A stretch of DNA of 64,000 nt from contig JAGTXO010000010.1 of assembly GCA_019448385.1 (NCBI GenBank), positions 682,001 through 746,000 of the forward strand. Direction: 5' to 3'. Of this stretch, positions 18,369-26,935 are shown one piece after another. Positions within the stretch are counted from its first letter, which is position 1, and each line of letters starts with the position of its first letter. The position numbers and the translations under genes were made by a program. The notes beneath the pieces were generated by a model. That model was not told where the DNA came from, did not search any database, and saw nothing but the letters and a program-made list of their open reading frames with translations. The DNA is from Diacronema lutheri (Eukaryota; Haptophyta; Pavlovophyceae; Pavlovales; Pavlovaceae).

Positions 18369-19691
18369 TTACTCGTCCACCTTGAGGGCGGCCGCCTTGG
18401 CTGCAAGCTCCTCCTCGGCCGCTGTGCTCGGCGCCGCCGGCGCGCCGCCGGCACCGTCGCCCGCCTTCGCAGGCGGCGGCGACGGCTCGACCTTCTCGAC
18501 GCGCGGCTTGGCTCCACCAAAAGGGTCGGGCTTGCTCTGCTTGGTGGGCGCGGCGGACGCTGACGCGCCCGTGGCCTCGTCATCTGCCGGCTTCGCCGCG
18601 CCGCGCGGCAGCAGTTTGAGCCGAGGCCGCTCTGCAGACGGCTCGCCGCCGCCGCGCGGCGCTGGCCGATCGCTGCCATCGCCACCGCGCGCGAATGAGT
18701 CGCGCTCGCCCCAGCCGCCCGCGCCGCGCGCCCCGCCGCGCTCGCCGCCGCGCTCGCCACCGCCTGCGCCGCGTGAATACTGTGACGAATCTTCGCGCGG
18801 GCCGGCGCGCGGGTCGCGGTCGAACGGGTCCGGGCCATCGTCCTCTCGCTTCCGGAAGGGGGCCCGCTCCGCGCCGTCGCCGTCGCGCGTGTAGCGGCCG
18901 CCACCTCCGCCCTCGCGCTCAGCAAAACGGCCGCCGCCGCCACCCTCGTCGCGGCCGCGCGGCGGGCCGCCAAAGCCGCCGCCGCGTCCGCCGTCGCCGC
19001 CGCCGCCGCGCGAGTAGGCGCTGAAGTCACGCGCGCCGGCGCGCGGGTCGCGGTCGAACGGGTCCGGGCCATCGTCGCCGCCGCGAAAGCCGCTCGGCCG
19101 GTCACCGCCATCCTCGCGCTCGCGATCGCCGTAGCGGCTGCCGGCGCCGCGCTCAAAGCCACCGCCGCCGCCGTAGCGGTCGCCGCCACCGCCGCGGTCA
19201 AAGCCGCCGCCGCCGCCGCCGCCGCCGCCGCGGTCGAAGCCGCCGCCGCCGCCGCCGCGGTCGAAGCCGCCGCCGCCGCCGCGGTCGAAGCCGCCGCCGC
19301 CACCGCGGTCGAAGCCGCCGCCGCCACCGCGGTCGAAGCCGCCGCTACCGCCGTCGCGATCGCCATAGCGGCTGCCGCCGCCGCCGCGCTCGCGATCAAA
19401 GCTGCTGCCCCCGCCCCCGCCGCTGCTCTCGCCGCGCGGACGCCAGGCGTTGGAGCGATCAGCCTCCGACTCAATCATCGTGCGGTCGTCGCCGTAGCGG
19501 TCGCGGTCGCGGTCGCCAAAGCCGCCGCGGTCGCCGTAGCCGCCGCGGTCGCCGTAGCCGCGGCGGTCCCCATACGAGTCGCCGCCATCGTCGCCGCGAG
19601 GCGCGGTGGGGAGGTCGTCGCCGACGACGGCGTCTGGCCCGAGGAACTCGCCTAGGTTCATCGTCTTGCCCTTGGTCTTCTTGGGCGCCAT
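18369..19691 (-). CDS. eIF4B-like RGG-rich translation factor lacking the RRM
   Basis: 440 residues, probably a cofactor of the eIF4A helicase in translation initiation. The N-terminus MAPKKTKGKTMNLGEFLG matches the opening of eIF4B (KKKGKTISLTDFL). The C-terminal part has RPRLKLLPRG followed by DPFGGAKPRVEKVE, matching the conserved RPKLNLKPRS and FGGAKPVD blocks of eIF4B. Between them lies a long DRYG/FDRGGGGG repeat region and a duplicated element, DDGPDPFDRDPRAG. The RRM that follows the N-terminal motif in animal and fungal eIF4B is missing, as in plant-type eIF4B. The start is the ATG at 19691; frames upstream of it run into the divergent RsfS gene. It shares a 100-bp divergent promoter region with RsfS. 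Confidence 0.72.
   Translation of the reverse strand: MAPKKTKGKTMNLGEFLGPDAVVGDDLPTAPRGDDGGDSYGDRRGYGDRGGYGDRGGFGDRDRDRYGDDRTMIESEADRSNAWRPRGESSGGGGGSSFDRERGGGGSRYGDRDGGSGGFDRGGGGGFDRGGGGGFDRGGGGGFDRGGGGGGFDRGGGGGGGGGFDRGGGGDRYGGGGGFERGAGSRYGDREREDGGDRPSGFRGGDDGPDPFDRDPRAGARDFSAYSRGGGGDGGRGGGFGGPPRGRDEGGGGGRFAEREGGGGGRYTRDGDGAERAPFRKREDDGPDPFDRDPRAGPREDSSQYSRGAGGGERGGERGGARGAGGWGERDSFARGGDGSDRPAPRGGGEPSAERPRLKLLPRGAAKPADDEATGASASAAPTKQSKPDPFGGAKPRVEKVEPSPPPAKAGDGAGGAPAAPSTAAEEELAAKAAALKVDE
19185..19345 (-). repeat. Short in-frame repeat encoding FDRGGGGG
   Basis: Repeated 24- to 33-bp units encode FDRG followed by a glycine run, in the RGG region of the eIF4B-like gene. The repeat is open in several frames, which is why an overlapping long alternative frame appears here. 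Confidence 0.85.
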
Positions 19692-19791
19692 GTTCACAGG
19701 GCGGGGCGCGGAGTAGTCGAGAGAGTGGAGAACGGGCCCTCGCGGGCACGTCGTCGCTTTCGCACGAAAGCCGGGAGTCCTCGACTCAACG

Positions 19792-20544
19792 ATGGCGCGC
19801 CTTTTCGCACTGCGTGCGGCCGGCGGCATTTCGGCGGCACTGCCGCGCCTCGCACGCGCGTTCGTCGCGGCGCCGCGCCTTGCAACACCGCGCCGCTTCT
19901 TTGTGCGCTTGTCCGACGTCGAGCTGCCGCAGGTCGTGCGCGCCGCCGAGGGCACGTTCGCGAACGAGGTGCTCATGCCCGTGAGCGAGGTGGCGCGGAT
20001 CCTGACTGAGGAGAAAGGGCAAGAGGTTTTCGTCCTCGACATGCAGGGCATGCACGGCGGCCGGCTCGGCGATACACTCGTCATCGTGACGGGCGCCAAT
20101 CGACGCCACATGCACCACCTCGCCGAGAGCGTCCGCGCCGCCGCGCGTGCGTCGCTCCCGGCCGACGCTCCCGAGGGCGCGGTGCCGCCAATCGAGGACG
20201 AGGATAGCGAGGATTGGATGCTCGTTGACCTCGGATCCGTCGTGCTCCACGTGTTTTCCGAGAAGGGCCGCGCCTTCTACGACCTCGACGCGTTCTGGAC
20301 CGCAAACGTGCGCAGGCACGTGAGCAGCAGTGGCGATGCGGCTGTCATGGGCGGCGAGGGGGCCGAGGGCGGTCAGGATGGTGGGAGTGGCCATAGGCGC
20401 GAGGCCGATGGCCACGAGGTTGGCGCAGACGACGCAAGCGTATTTGACGCCGACGACGCCGGCCGCCCTGGGCCGCAGTCGACGGCGCGGGCTGACCGGC
20501 GGCGAGCGAGCACAAGCCCCACCTCCAGGCTCGGCGGTGGTTGA
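19792..20544 (+). CDS. RsfS: Ribosomal silencing factor RsfS / Iojap (organellar)
   Basis: RsfS (Iojap, MALSU1) family protein that binds uL14 of the large ribosomal subunit and blocks subunit joining, in mitochondria or plastids. It has 250 residues. The N-terminus (MARLFALRAAGGISAALPRLARAF) is Arg/Ala-rich and amphipathic, typical of a mitochondrial presequence. The conserved domain runs from PVSEVARILTEEKGQEVFVLD to about residue 180 and includes DTLVIVTGANRRHMHHLAESV, the hallmark DWMLVDLGSVVLHVFSEKGR and FYDLDAFW. The last 70 residues are low-complexity and probably unstructured. All core positions of the family are present, so the call is strong; only the target organelle is inferred. 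Confidence 0.92.
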   Translation: MARLFALRAAGGISAALPRLARAFVAAPRLATPRRFFVRLSDVELPQVVRAAEGTFANEVLMPVSEVARILTEEKGQEVFVLDMQGMHGGRLGDTLVIVTGANRRHMHHLAESVRAAARASLPADAPEGAVPPIEDEDSEDWMLVDLGSVVLHVFSEKGRAFYDLDAFWTANVRRHVSSSGDAAVMGGEGAEGGQDGGSGHRREADGHEVGADDASVFDADDAGRPGPQSTARADRRRASTSPTSRLGGG

Positions 20545-20635
20545 CTGATGATTGATGAATGACCGAGCGCGTGTCCCTTGAGTTGCCGACTTCCTGAGCC
20601 GCGCGCCGCCCATGGCTGTCTGATGCATGTTTGTC

Positions 20636-21889
20636 TCACTGAGCGCCCGCCGTTGCCGCGCCCGCCGGCGCCGCGCCCGCGCCGGCGTCCCTCGCCCGCG
20701 TGGTCGCTGATTGCGTCTGCGCGCCGCGCGCGTCGGCCGTCTTGTGCGCCGGCGGCGGAGCCGTCGAGCGGTTGATTACGCGAGCCGCGCCGCCAGCCCT
20801 CGGCGCATCCGCGTTCTCCTTGCCGTCCGGCAGGGCGCCGAACGACGCGGGCATTCGGACGCTCATGCTGAGCCGGTGCGCGTGCTCCTCAACGGATGGC
20901 GCGCCACGCGTCTGCTGCCGCGGCCGCTCCGACGGCGCGCCGACGCGCGGCGCAGCGGGCAGTGCGGCGCGGGACGGGCGTGTGCGCCCTCGACGTTCGG
21001 ATGCCGGCCGACGGGCAGCGTCGGCGAGCGCGGCCGAGGGCGCGCCGTGCTGGATGAGGAAGCCGTGCAACTCGGCCTCGCGGATTGTTTGCCGCGCAAA
21101 CTTCTTCTTGAGCGCCTCGTACTTGGCACTCACCTCGCTGAGCCGCGCGTGCGTCGCCGTGGCCTCGTCGGCCGCCGCTCCGCGCTCAGCGGCGGGCACG
21201 CCGTCGCGATGGCGGCCACGCCCGCCGGTGCGACCATGGTCAGCGTCGCCGTCAAGCTCGCCCGCGTCGTCGTCGGAAACGCCCGCGTCAGCGCGCGCAA
21301 AGAGCTCGCGACTCGGCGGTGTCTTGCGTGCGCGCACGTTGCCGTCGGCTGTGCCCACCTCTGCCACCCGCGCGGGCGACCCGCGCGCGAGCGCGCGGGA
21401 GAGCTTACCGTCGATCGCGCGCAGGAGCGCGCCGAGTTCGTCCACAGAGCGCTCAACGCGAGCGAGGCGCGCGCCCTGCGCCGCCACGTCCGCAGCCAGT
21501 TGCGCCGGCGTGCCAGGCGGAACGCCTGTGGGTCGAGCGCTCCCCTCACCGCCGGCGCCACCGCCGTCCACCGCGTCGAGCTCGGCAACGGCGCGGAGCG
21601 GTCCGCGCGCAGCCTCCTCGCGGCCATGCCGCTCGCGCTCGAGCGCGCGCGCCTCGAGCGAGCCGCCATCGGCGGGCGCATTGTGCGCGCGCAGCAGCTC
21701 CAGCTGCGCCTGCTGAGCGCGCGCCGCGTCGCGCAGGCGCATCTGCTCAGCGCGCGCGCGCTCCAGTTCAGCGCGGAGCGAGCTGCGCGACGACACCATC
21801 CGGTCCGCGCCCTCAACGCCCGCACTTCGCACGAGCGACTCGTAGTAGTTGCCCTCCTGTACCCGCAGCTCCTCGAGCAGCGTGTCCAT
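20636..21889 (-). CDS. Coiled-coil protein of unknown function
   Basis: 417 residues; I do not recognise a family. The N-terminal 100 residues form a likely coiled coil (MDTLLEELRVQEGNYYESLV, then SLRAELERARAEQMRLRDAA). A second helix around residues 145-175 (ARLARVERSVDELGALLRAI) and a third (ARLSEVSAKYEALKKKFARQ) follow. The C-terminal 130 residues are disordered, basic and Ala/Pro-rich. The opening resembles small centrosomal or ciliary coiled-coil proteins, but no motif is decisive. It converges on RsfS (91 bp between stops). Its start codon lies 71 bp from the left end of transposon copy 1, so the transposon lies within its promoter region. Confidence 0.65.
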   Translation of the reverse strand: MDTLLEELRVQEGNYYESLVRSAGVEGADRMVSSRSSLRAELERARAEQMRLRDAARAQQAQLELLRAHNAPADGGSLEARALERERHGREEAARGPLRAVAELDAVDGGGAGGEGSARPTGVPPGTPAQLAADVAAQGARLARVERSVDELGALLRAIDGKLSRALARGSPARVAEVGTADGNVRARKTPPSRELFARADAGVSDDDAGELDGDADHGRTGGRGRHRDGVPAAERGAAADEATATHARLSEVSAKYEALKKKFARQTIREAELHGFLIQHGAPSAALADAARRPASERRGRTRPSRAALPAAPRVGAPSERPRQQTRGAPSVEEHAHRLSMSVRMPASFGALPDGKENADAPRAGGAARVINRSTAPPPAHKTADARGAQTQSATTRARDAGAGAAPAGAATAGAQ

Positions 21890-21960
21890 TGCCGCGGCGT
21901 CGTTTGAAAGCTCGCGCCAAAAAGCGAATTCGGGCGGAAGTGCTATGATACCCTTTATTA

Positions 21961-22398
21961 CTGCCCGTTGGGTCTGAGTTCGCGGACGAAGGAATAGGAG
22001 AGACCCGCGCGCGAAAAAGCGAAAATGGCCGCGAGAGGTGCGCGCGCGCGTCGCGTCGGCCCCGCGGGAGGTGGCGCGGTGCGTGTCGCGCTATGCGTGT
22101 CGCCGCTGCGCGTGGGGGTTCCTGACATACCCGGGAACCCCGCTCTCATAACCGCGACACGTGCAGGCGGCGCGGCCGCAGCGCCGCGAGCGGCGTCATC
22201 ATCGGCGTCGGTCGCGGGCACCGGCTCTCGGTCGAGGTCATGAAGATCATCCTGCGGCGGCTATTTTCTCGGCAGGAGCGCGGTGAGGATTGCGGATGAC
22301 CTCCACACATCCACCGACACGCTCACGGAGTCGATCGTCCGCGCCACCATCGAGCGGTACGAGGCCACCGGCATCGTCGATTCCCAGCCGAACAAGCC
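21961..22398 (+). repeat. Left terminal inverted repeat, copy 1 (438 bp)
   Basis: Inverted match to 24265-24702. The inner end is at ...CCGAACAAGCC, after which the two sides diverge. It includes the start of the transposase-like frame. Confidence 0.93.
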
Positions 22399-22660
22399 GT
22401 GCGCGAAGCTCATGAGCGAGCTCGACCAGGAGCTGATGCTCGCGATCATGGCGGAGCAACCGTGACTTTACTTAAGCGAGATTGCGGCCGAGCTGCAGGC
22501 CGTCACGCTCAAGGCGTTCACGCGCGAGTACATTCACTACAACCTCTGCGCCGCCGGCCTCTCGCTCAAGAAGATGCAGCGCGTCCAAGCGGCCCGCGAC
22601 GAAGAAGAACACCTCGGGCATGCTGAGGAACAGCTGCGCGCGCTCGACGCTGCTGTTGAT
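22240..22660 (+). pseudogene. Tc1/mariner-type transposase N-terminal remnant
   Basis: From an ATG at 22240 (MKIILRRLF) the strand encodes pieces of a paired-type helix-turn-helix of the Tc1/mariner kind: LHTSTDTLTESIVRATIERY, then EATGIVDSQPNKP, SELDQELMLAIMAEQP, and after an in-frame stop LYLSEIAAELQAVTLKAF followed by AAGLSLKKMQRVQAARDE. This is the usual order: DNA-binding helices, the YxxTG turn, an nP element, a second HTH, and the GLSxKKL element that precedes the DDE core. One frame change is needed near 22290 and one stop codon lies at 22463-22465. The DDE catalytic domain is not visible downstream. The same arrangement is seen in copy 2. Confidence 0.7.
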
Positions 22661-22678
22661 GTGCTCAGCAGCCTTGAT

Positions 22679-24100
22679 TCACGCCTGCGCGGTCGCATCC
22701 CAGCCAACTTTGCACAACTCGAGCGCCTGCGCGACCTGCTGCGCGAGCGCCACGCTCTGAGCGGCCGGCATAGTGGGAGCAATGGACTGCGGCGCCGGCA
22801 CAGGCGCGGAGCAGGCACCGAACGCGCCGGCCCAGCCGCCCGACGCCACGAGGCCGCCGCCACCGACCTTGCCAGGGTGCTTGGGCGGGGGCGTCACCTC
22901 GACGACAAGGTAAAGAATGCAGATGTCCAAGTCCTGCTGCGCGCCGCTCGGCGCGTAAAACCTGCGCGCCACGTCGGCATCGTCGGTGATCAGCGTCAGG
23001 CGGACGAACACTGCGGGCGCGCCGACCTCTCGCTGATGCCGATCCGGTAGAGCCGAAGGGAGTGAGGCGGCTGCGGCAGGTTGCCGTGAGCCGAGTCGTG
23101 CGTCGAGCGTAGGAGCGTGGTGAGCACGTCGCGGCTCTCGACCAGCGCGTAAAAGCCGTCGGCTGCTTGTAGACCAACGAGAGCGCGTAGCGGCGCGGAA
23201 GCGCTTGCTTCGTCATCCTCACCGTCTTCGCCGGTCGAGCGCGATTAGCGGCGCGACGCGTCTCGCGCGCCGGGCCGGCGCGCCGACACATCGCTCGTCT
23301 CCGCCGTGCGCTCCTCAAGCTGCGCGGCTTTGATCTCCGCCGCCTTTGCGGCCGCCTCGTCCTTGTTGGCGCGCGTCTCAGCCGACCGGGCCTGCGCTTG
23401 CGCCTTCTCCCCGAGCGCAGGCGCAAAGTGCACCTTGTTCTCCTCTGCGTGCGCGCGGCCTCCGACTTGGCGAGCTCCGCGGCCTCCGCGCTATACTGAA
23501 GAGGAGCTTGGCCCTTTTTAAAGCTTGCACGCGAGTGATCGCATCGTTGTCCCCCGAGTTGGCGCCCAGCTTGACGCACAATGGCTCGCCCGGCTTGAGG
23601 GCATCAACGTAGAGGGCATCAACGTACGCGTCAAAGGACACGAGGTACACGCGCAGCGTCTCCAAAGCCTTCCCCTCCTCCTCGGAGTCGTCCGCCACGA
23701 CTTGAGCGAATCCTGCGCGGGCACCGCCGCAAGCCCACGCGCCGGCTCGTGCTCGTCCGGCTCGTGCTCGTGGCAGCGCGCTCGAGCTACCGGCCTTCGC
23801 GCCGGCCCCGCCGCCGGCGAGGGCGCGCACTGGAGCCGCTTTCTCGGGCGGCTTCGTTGCGCCAGCGCTGGGCTTGCGAGACGAGCGCTGCGGCAGCGCG
23901 CCAATTGTTGTAGGCGAGTACATGGTAACCCTCGGCACGCGGGGTCGCGCGCCAGCCGGCGCCGAGGTCTCGCGCGCGCGATCGGCCTCGTCTTGGTCGG
24001 CCTTGCGCTTCGCTCGCGTCATCTTGTCGGCTATCGCCTTGTCCAACGGACCGGCGCGCGCGACCTTGACGCGACCAAGGCCAGCGCGCGCGCCGGCGTC
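22679..24100 (-). pseudogene. Minus-strand cargo-like frames inside the transposon, unrecognised
   Basis: Several minus-strand frames are conserved between the two copies: KRKADQDEADRARETSA with a Pro/Ala-rich part, then ETLRVYLVSFDAYVDALYVD and LKPGEPLCVKLGANSGDNDA, then a charged coiled-coil piece (AQARSAETRANKDEAAAKAA), then GFYALVESRDVLTTLLRSTH with PHSLRLYRIGISER, then FVRLTLITDDADVARRFYA with DLDICILYLVVEVTPPPKHP. They lie in order but in different frames without clear splice sites, so this is either an intron-rich captured gene or a decayed one. The residue pattern looks protein-like rather than random GC translation. I do not recognise the family. Copy 1 and copy 2 differ by a 14-bp indel around 23790. 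Confidence 0.45.
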
Positions 24101-24264
24101 CGCGTCCAAGCGGAGGGCCGCGAGCGCGCCTGCGCCGGCCGGCGGGCCGGGCGCGGCGGATGTCGCAGCTGCGGCGGCGGGGTCCTGGCCATTTTGGGAA
24201 CCCGGGGCCGGCACGGCGACACCGTCCGCGACGCCGCCGTCCGCTGCCGGCTCACCGAGCGTGT

Positions 24265-24702
24265 GGCTTGTTCGGCTGGGAATCGACGATGCCGGTGGCC
24301 TCGTACCGCTCGATGGTGGCGCGGACGATCGACTCCGTGAGCGTGTCGGTGGATGTGTGGAGGTCATCCGCAATCCTCACCGCGCTCCTGCCGAGAAAAT
24401 AGCCGCCGCAGGATGATCTTCATGACCTCGACCGAGAGCCGGTGCCCGCGACCGACGCCGATGATGACGCCGCTCGCGGCGCTGCGGCCGCGCCGCCTGC
24501 ACGTGTCGCGGTTATGAGAGCGGGGTTCCCGGGTATGTCAGGAACCCCCACGCGCAGCGGCGACACGCATAGCGCGACACGCACCGCGCCACCTCCCGCG
24601 GGGCCGACGCGACGCGCGCGCGCACCTCTCGCGGCCATTTTCGCTTTTTCGCGCGCGGGTCTCTCCTATTCCTTCGTCCGCGAACTCAGACCCAACGGGC
24701 AG
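24265..24702 (-). repeat. Right terminal inverted repeat, copy 1 (438 bp)
   Basis: Exact or near-exact complement of 21961-22398. At the sites where copy 1 differs from copy 2 inside the repeat, both arms of copy 1 carry the same variant. Confidence 0.93.
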
Positions 24703-24745
24703 TATTCAAAACACGCGCGGCAACACAATCATAAATCTGCACAGG

Positions 24746-26884
24746 TCACACGCTGGCGCACGCTCCGTCGAGCGGACGGAAGAGCACCGTGTGCAAGGCG
24801 TGCGGCGGGATGTGCGCATTCACGTAGCGTCCGTCGGGGGAGCGGAGCGCATACCGGCGGCGCAGCGAGCGCTGGTTGACGACGACGACGGCGACAACGC
24901 CGTCGGGCCGTGCAAACGCGACGGCGGGCAGCTCGAGCCGGCCCTTGGACTCGAGCTCAAGCGCGACGGAGCCCGGCGGCACAAACTTGGAAAAGTGGCC
25001 GACCGCGTAGAACAGCGGCTGCTTGAAAAACGTGCCGCTTGCGTTGTCCCACACGACGGGCGCGTCAACAAGATTGCCGCGCCAATTGGGCCCGCCGCGC
25101 ATGTCGAGCACGAGGTTCCAGTCTGTCCAGCCCACCGCCCAGTTCGCCGTGTCCTCGACGATGTCATACCCATACTTGAGGGCGCGCCACCACGAGCCGA
25201 GCTCAACGCCCTTGTGCGCAGGCATGTAGCCCTCGCAGGCCTCGGTCGCGAGCAAAAATTTTTCGGGGAAGCGCGCGTGAGCGGCGGCAAGCATTTTGCC
25301 CGGGTGCACGATGAGCGAGTCTTCGAGCGCGAGGTACCAGTGGAATCCGACGCCGTCGACGTAGGGCGCGGCATCCGCCGCCGCCACGGCCGCCACGCGC
25401 CGGCGCGCCGGCGCGCTGGCCGGCGCGCGCGCGTCGTCGTCGACCGCAAGCAGCACGGCGCGCATCCACGACGCGATGAACGGTCGCTGGTCGTCGAGCA
25501 TGAGCAGCTCGTATTCTGCCGCCCCGCCGCGCACGACCGCGACCGCCGGCGCGCTTGGCAGTGCGTTGCCGAGCGTGCGCGCGAGCGCCGGCTTGAGCGC
25601 GGGGCCGAGGTGGTGTGCGATCCACTCGCGCTGCTCGGCCGCGCTCATCACGAGCTGCTGCCACGACTGGCCGAGGTGGTTGGGCTCGTTGCCCGCGGTC
25701 AAGCCGAAGAGCGGCGCGCCCGCGGCGGCATACGCGTCGAGCGCTGCGCGCAGGTAGCGCGCGAACGCGCCGGCGTATGGCGCGCCACGCGCGTAGCCGC
25801 CGCGGAGCGACGCGCGCACTGTCGAGTTGCGCACCGTCATCCACGCGGGCGGCGCCCACGCCGAGCCGAAGAGCGCGAGCGCCGGTCGCGCGCGCGCCGC
25901 GCTCGGTGGCAGCGGCGGCTGTGGCGACGGCGGCGGCGATGGTGACGAGGACGACGCGCGGTGCGCGCGGTGCACAACTCCACGGTGACGAGGCCTCAGT
26001 GATGGTGACGAGGACGACGCGCGCGGCGCGCGCCGTTCTGGCGCGCGCTGCGCGTGCTGCGCGTGCGGCGCGCGCGTGCTCGCCGCCGCCGGCCCGTCCG
26101 GCGCGGCGCGGCGGGCGATCGCCGCTCGAATCATCTCGAGCTTGCCGGACGCCTCGTCGTGCTCGACGGAGAAGTGCGCGAGCGCAAAGTCACCTGGCAC
26201 GTCGTCGTACGACCAAACGCCGGGCGAGAAGTCGGATGAGCCGAGCACGACACGACCGAGGCTGTAACCAATCCCGCCCGGCGACGCGGCCGGCGCGCCC
26301 GTTGTCGCGTCGGCGCCACCGCCCCAGTACGACTCGATCAGGTGCTCGCGCACGCCCACAGGCATCGCGACAAAATGGGCCGCGGCCGTGTCCGTGAACG
26401 CGCCGCCAAAGCCACGCATTGCCTGCCGCCGCTCGCAGCCGACGCGCAGCTCACGATCCGGCCGGCGGGCCGGCGCGGCTTCGAGCGCGAGCTCAGCGCG
26501 CGCGAGGTGGCGCGCGGGTTCGGCGCGCGTGGCCGCTGCGCTCTCGTAGAGCACGGCCGTGCCGCCGCTGACGCGGCCCTCGGGCTCCACCGTGTCGCAA
26601 CCGAGCGCTGCCGAGCACGCGCACACCACCTGGCCGGCCACCGCGCGCCCGCTGCCCACGCGCGTGGCCGGCACCGCGTTGCACGCGCGCGCGCGTGGCG
26701 CGCGCGGCGCGCGCACGTCCGCGCCGGCACCTCCTGCGGCGGCGGCGGCGTCCGCCATGGCGCCGTTGGTGATTCTTGCGTCGTCAGGCACAAACATTGC
26801 GCGCAGTAGCAGCGTGCCGACGAGCAGCGCCGCCGTGGCGAGCGGGAGGGCCGCCGTCGGTCGTCTTACGTCGCTGTTGGGCAT
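24746..26884 (-). CDS. Glycoside hydrolase family 30 glucosylceramidase (acid beta-glucosidase-like)
   Basis: Retaining beta-glucosidase hydrolysing glucosylceramide or a steryl glucoside, expected in lysosome/vacuole or secreted. It has 712 residues from the ATG at 26884. An N-terminal hydrophobic segment (LPLATAALLVGTLLLRAMFV) acts as signal peptide or anchor. GH30 landmarks: MRGFGGAFTDTAAAHF, GIGYSLGRVVLGSSDFS, SAWAPPAWM, the acid/base in LTAGNEPNHL (Glu of NEP), LLMLDDQRPF, VHWYL-like FHWYLALED, the nucleophile Glu in LLATEACEGY, GWTDWNLVLDMRGGPNW and FYAVGHFSKFVPPGS. An 80-residue low-complexity insertion (about 275-350) precedes the SAWAPP motif; it could hide an intron, but no typical donor is present and the frame is open. 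It diverges from the TPR gene with 51 bp between ATGs. Confidence 0.93.
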   Translation of the reverse strand: MPNSDVRRPTAALPLATAALLVGTLLLRAMFVPDDARITNGAMADAAAAAGGAGADVRAPRAPRARACNAVPATRVGSGRAVAGQVVCACSAALGCDTVEPEGRVSGGTAVLYESAAATRAEPARHLARAELALEAAPARRPDRELRVGCERRQAMRGFGGAFTDTAAAHFVAMPVGVREHLIESYWGGGADATTGAPAASPGGIGYSLGRVVLGSSDFSPGVWSYDDVPGDFALAHFSVEHDEASGKLEMIRAAIARRAAPDGPAAASTRAPHAQHAQRAPERRAPRASSSSPSLRPRHRGVVHRAHRASSSSPSPPPSPQPPLPPSAARARPALALFGSAWAPPAWMTVRNSTVRASLRGGYARGAPYAGAFARYLRAALDAYAAAGAPLFGLTAGNEPNHLGQSWQQLVMSAAEQREWIAHHLGPALKPALARTLGNALPSAPAVAVVRGGAAEYELLMLDDQRPFIASWMRAVLLAVDDDARAPASAPARRRVAAVAAADAAPYVDGVGFHWYLALEDSLIVHPGKMLAAAHARFPEKFLLATEACEGYMPAHKGVELGSWWRALKYGYDIVEDTANWAVGWTDWNLVLDMRGGPNWRGNLVDAPVVWDNASGTFFKQPLFYAVGHFSKFVPPGSVALELESKGRLELPAVAFARPDGVVAVVVVNQRSLRRRYALRSPDGRYVNAHIPPHALHTVLFRPLDGACASV

Positions 26885-26935
26885 TCTTGAGGGGACGGAC
26901 GGGGCCGAGGGGCGGGAAAGTTGAAGCACCCCAAG
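26885..26935. promoter_or_regulatory. 51-bp shared intergenic region (divergent pair)
   Basis: The ATG codons of the glucosylceramidase (minus) and the TPR/STI1 protein (plus) are separated by 51 bp. It contains a purine-rich run, GGGGACGGACGGGGCCGAGG, and no TATA box. A bidirectional promoter is inferred from position only. Confidence 0.4.

Larger units (their letters stand above)
21961..24702 (+). mobile_element. DNA transposon copy 1, long terminal inverted repeats, TA target duplication
   Basis: A 2,742-bp element starting CTGCCCGTTGGGTCTGAG and ending with its exact complement, flanked by TA on both sides (21959-21960 and 24703-24704). The terminal inverted repeats are 438 bp. On the plus strand a helix-turn-helix of the Tc1/mariner transposase type is readable across the inner edge of the left repeat. 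The interior also has minus-strand frames conserved in copy 2. No intact transposase catalytic domain is visible, so this copy is probably non-autonomous. Compared with copy 2 at 50424-53225, I count by eye about 18 substitutions and exactly two indels: a 14-bp deletion here and a 46-bp insertion there, which account for the full 60-bp length difference. The two copies are therefore recent. Confidence 0.92.

Noticed and set aside
18152-19474. Alternative 440-codon Ala/Thr-rich frame in the eIF4B-like region
   Set aside because: It is a frame-shifted reading of the RGG repeat; only the frame with KGKTMNLGEFLG and FGGAKP shows homology.
19692-20111. Extension of the eIF4B-like frame upstream of 19691
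   Set aside because: It would run through the RsfS coding region on the opposite strand; the ATG at 19691 gives the conserved N-terminus.
21959-24704. PIF/Harbinger-type TTA/TAA target duplication
   Set aside because: Copy 1 could be read as TTA...TAT, but copy 2 has ATA...TAG; only TA is shared at all four edges.
25920-26110. An intron in the glucosylceramidase low-complexity insertion
   Set aside because: The frame is open, no GTGCGC-type donor or convincing acceptor flanks it, and a short repeated GACGAGGACGACGCGCG explains the insertion as expansion.
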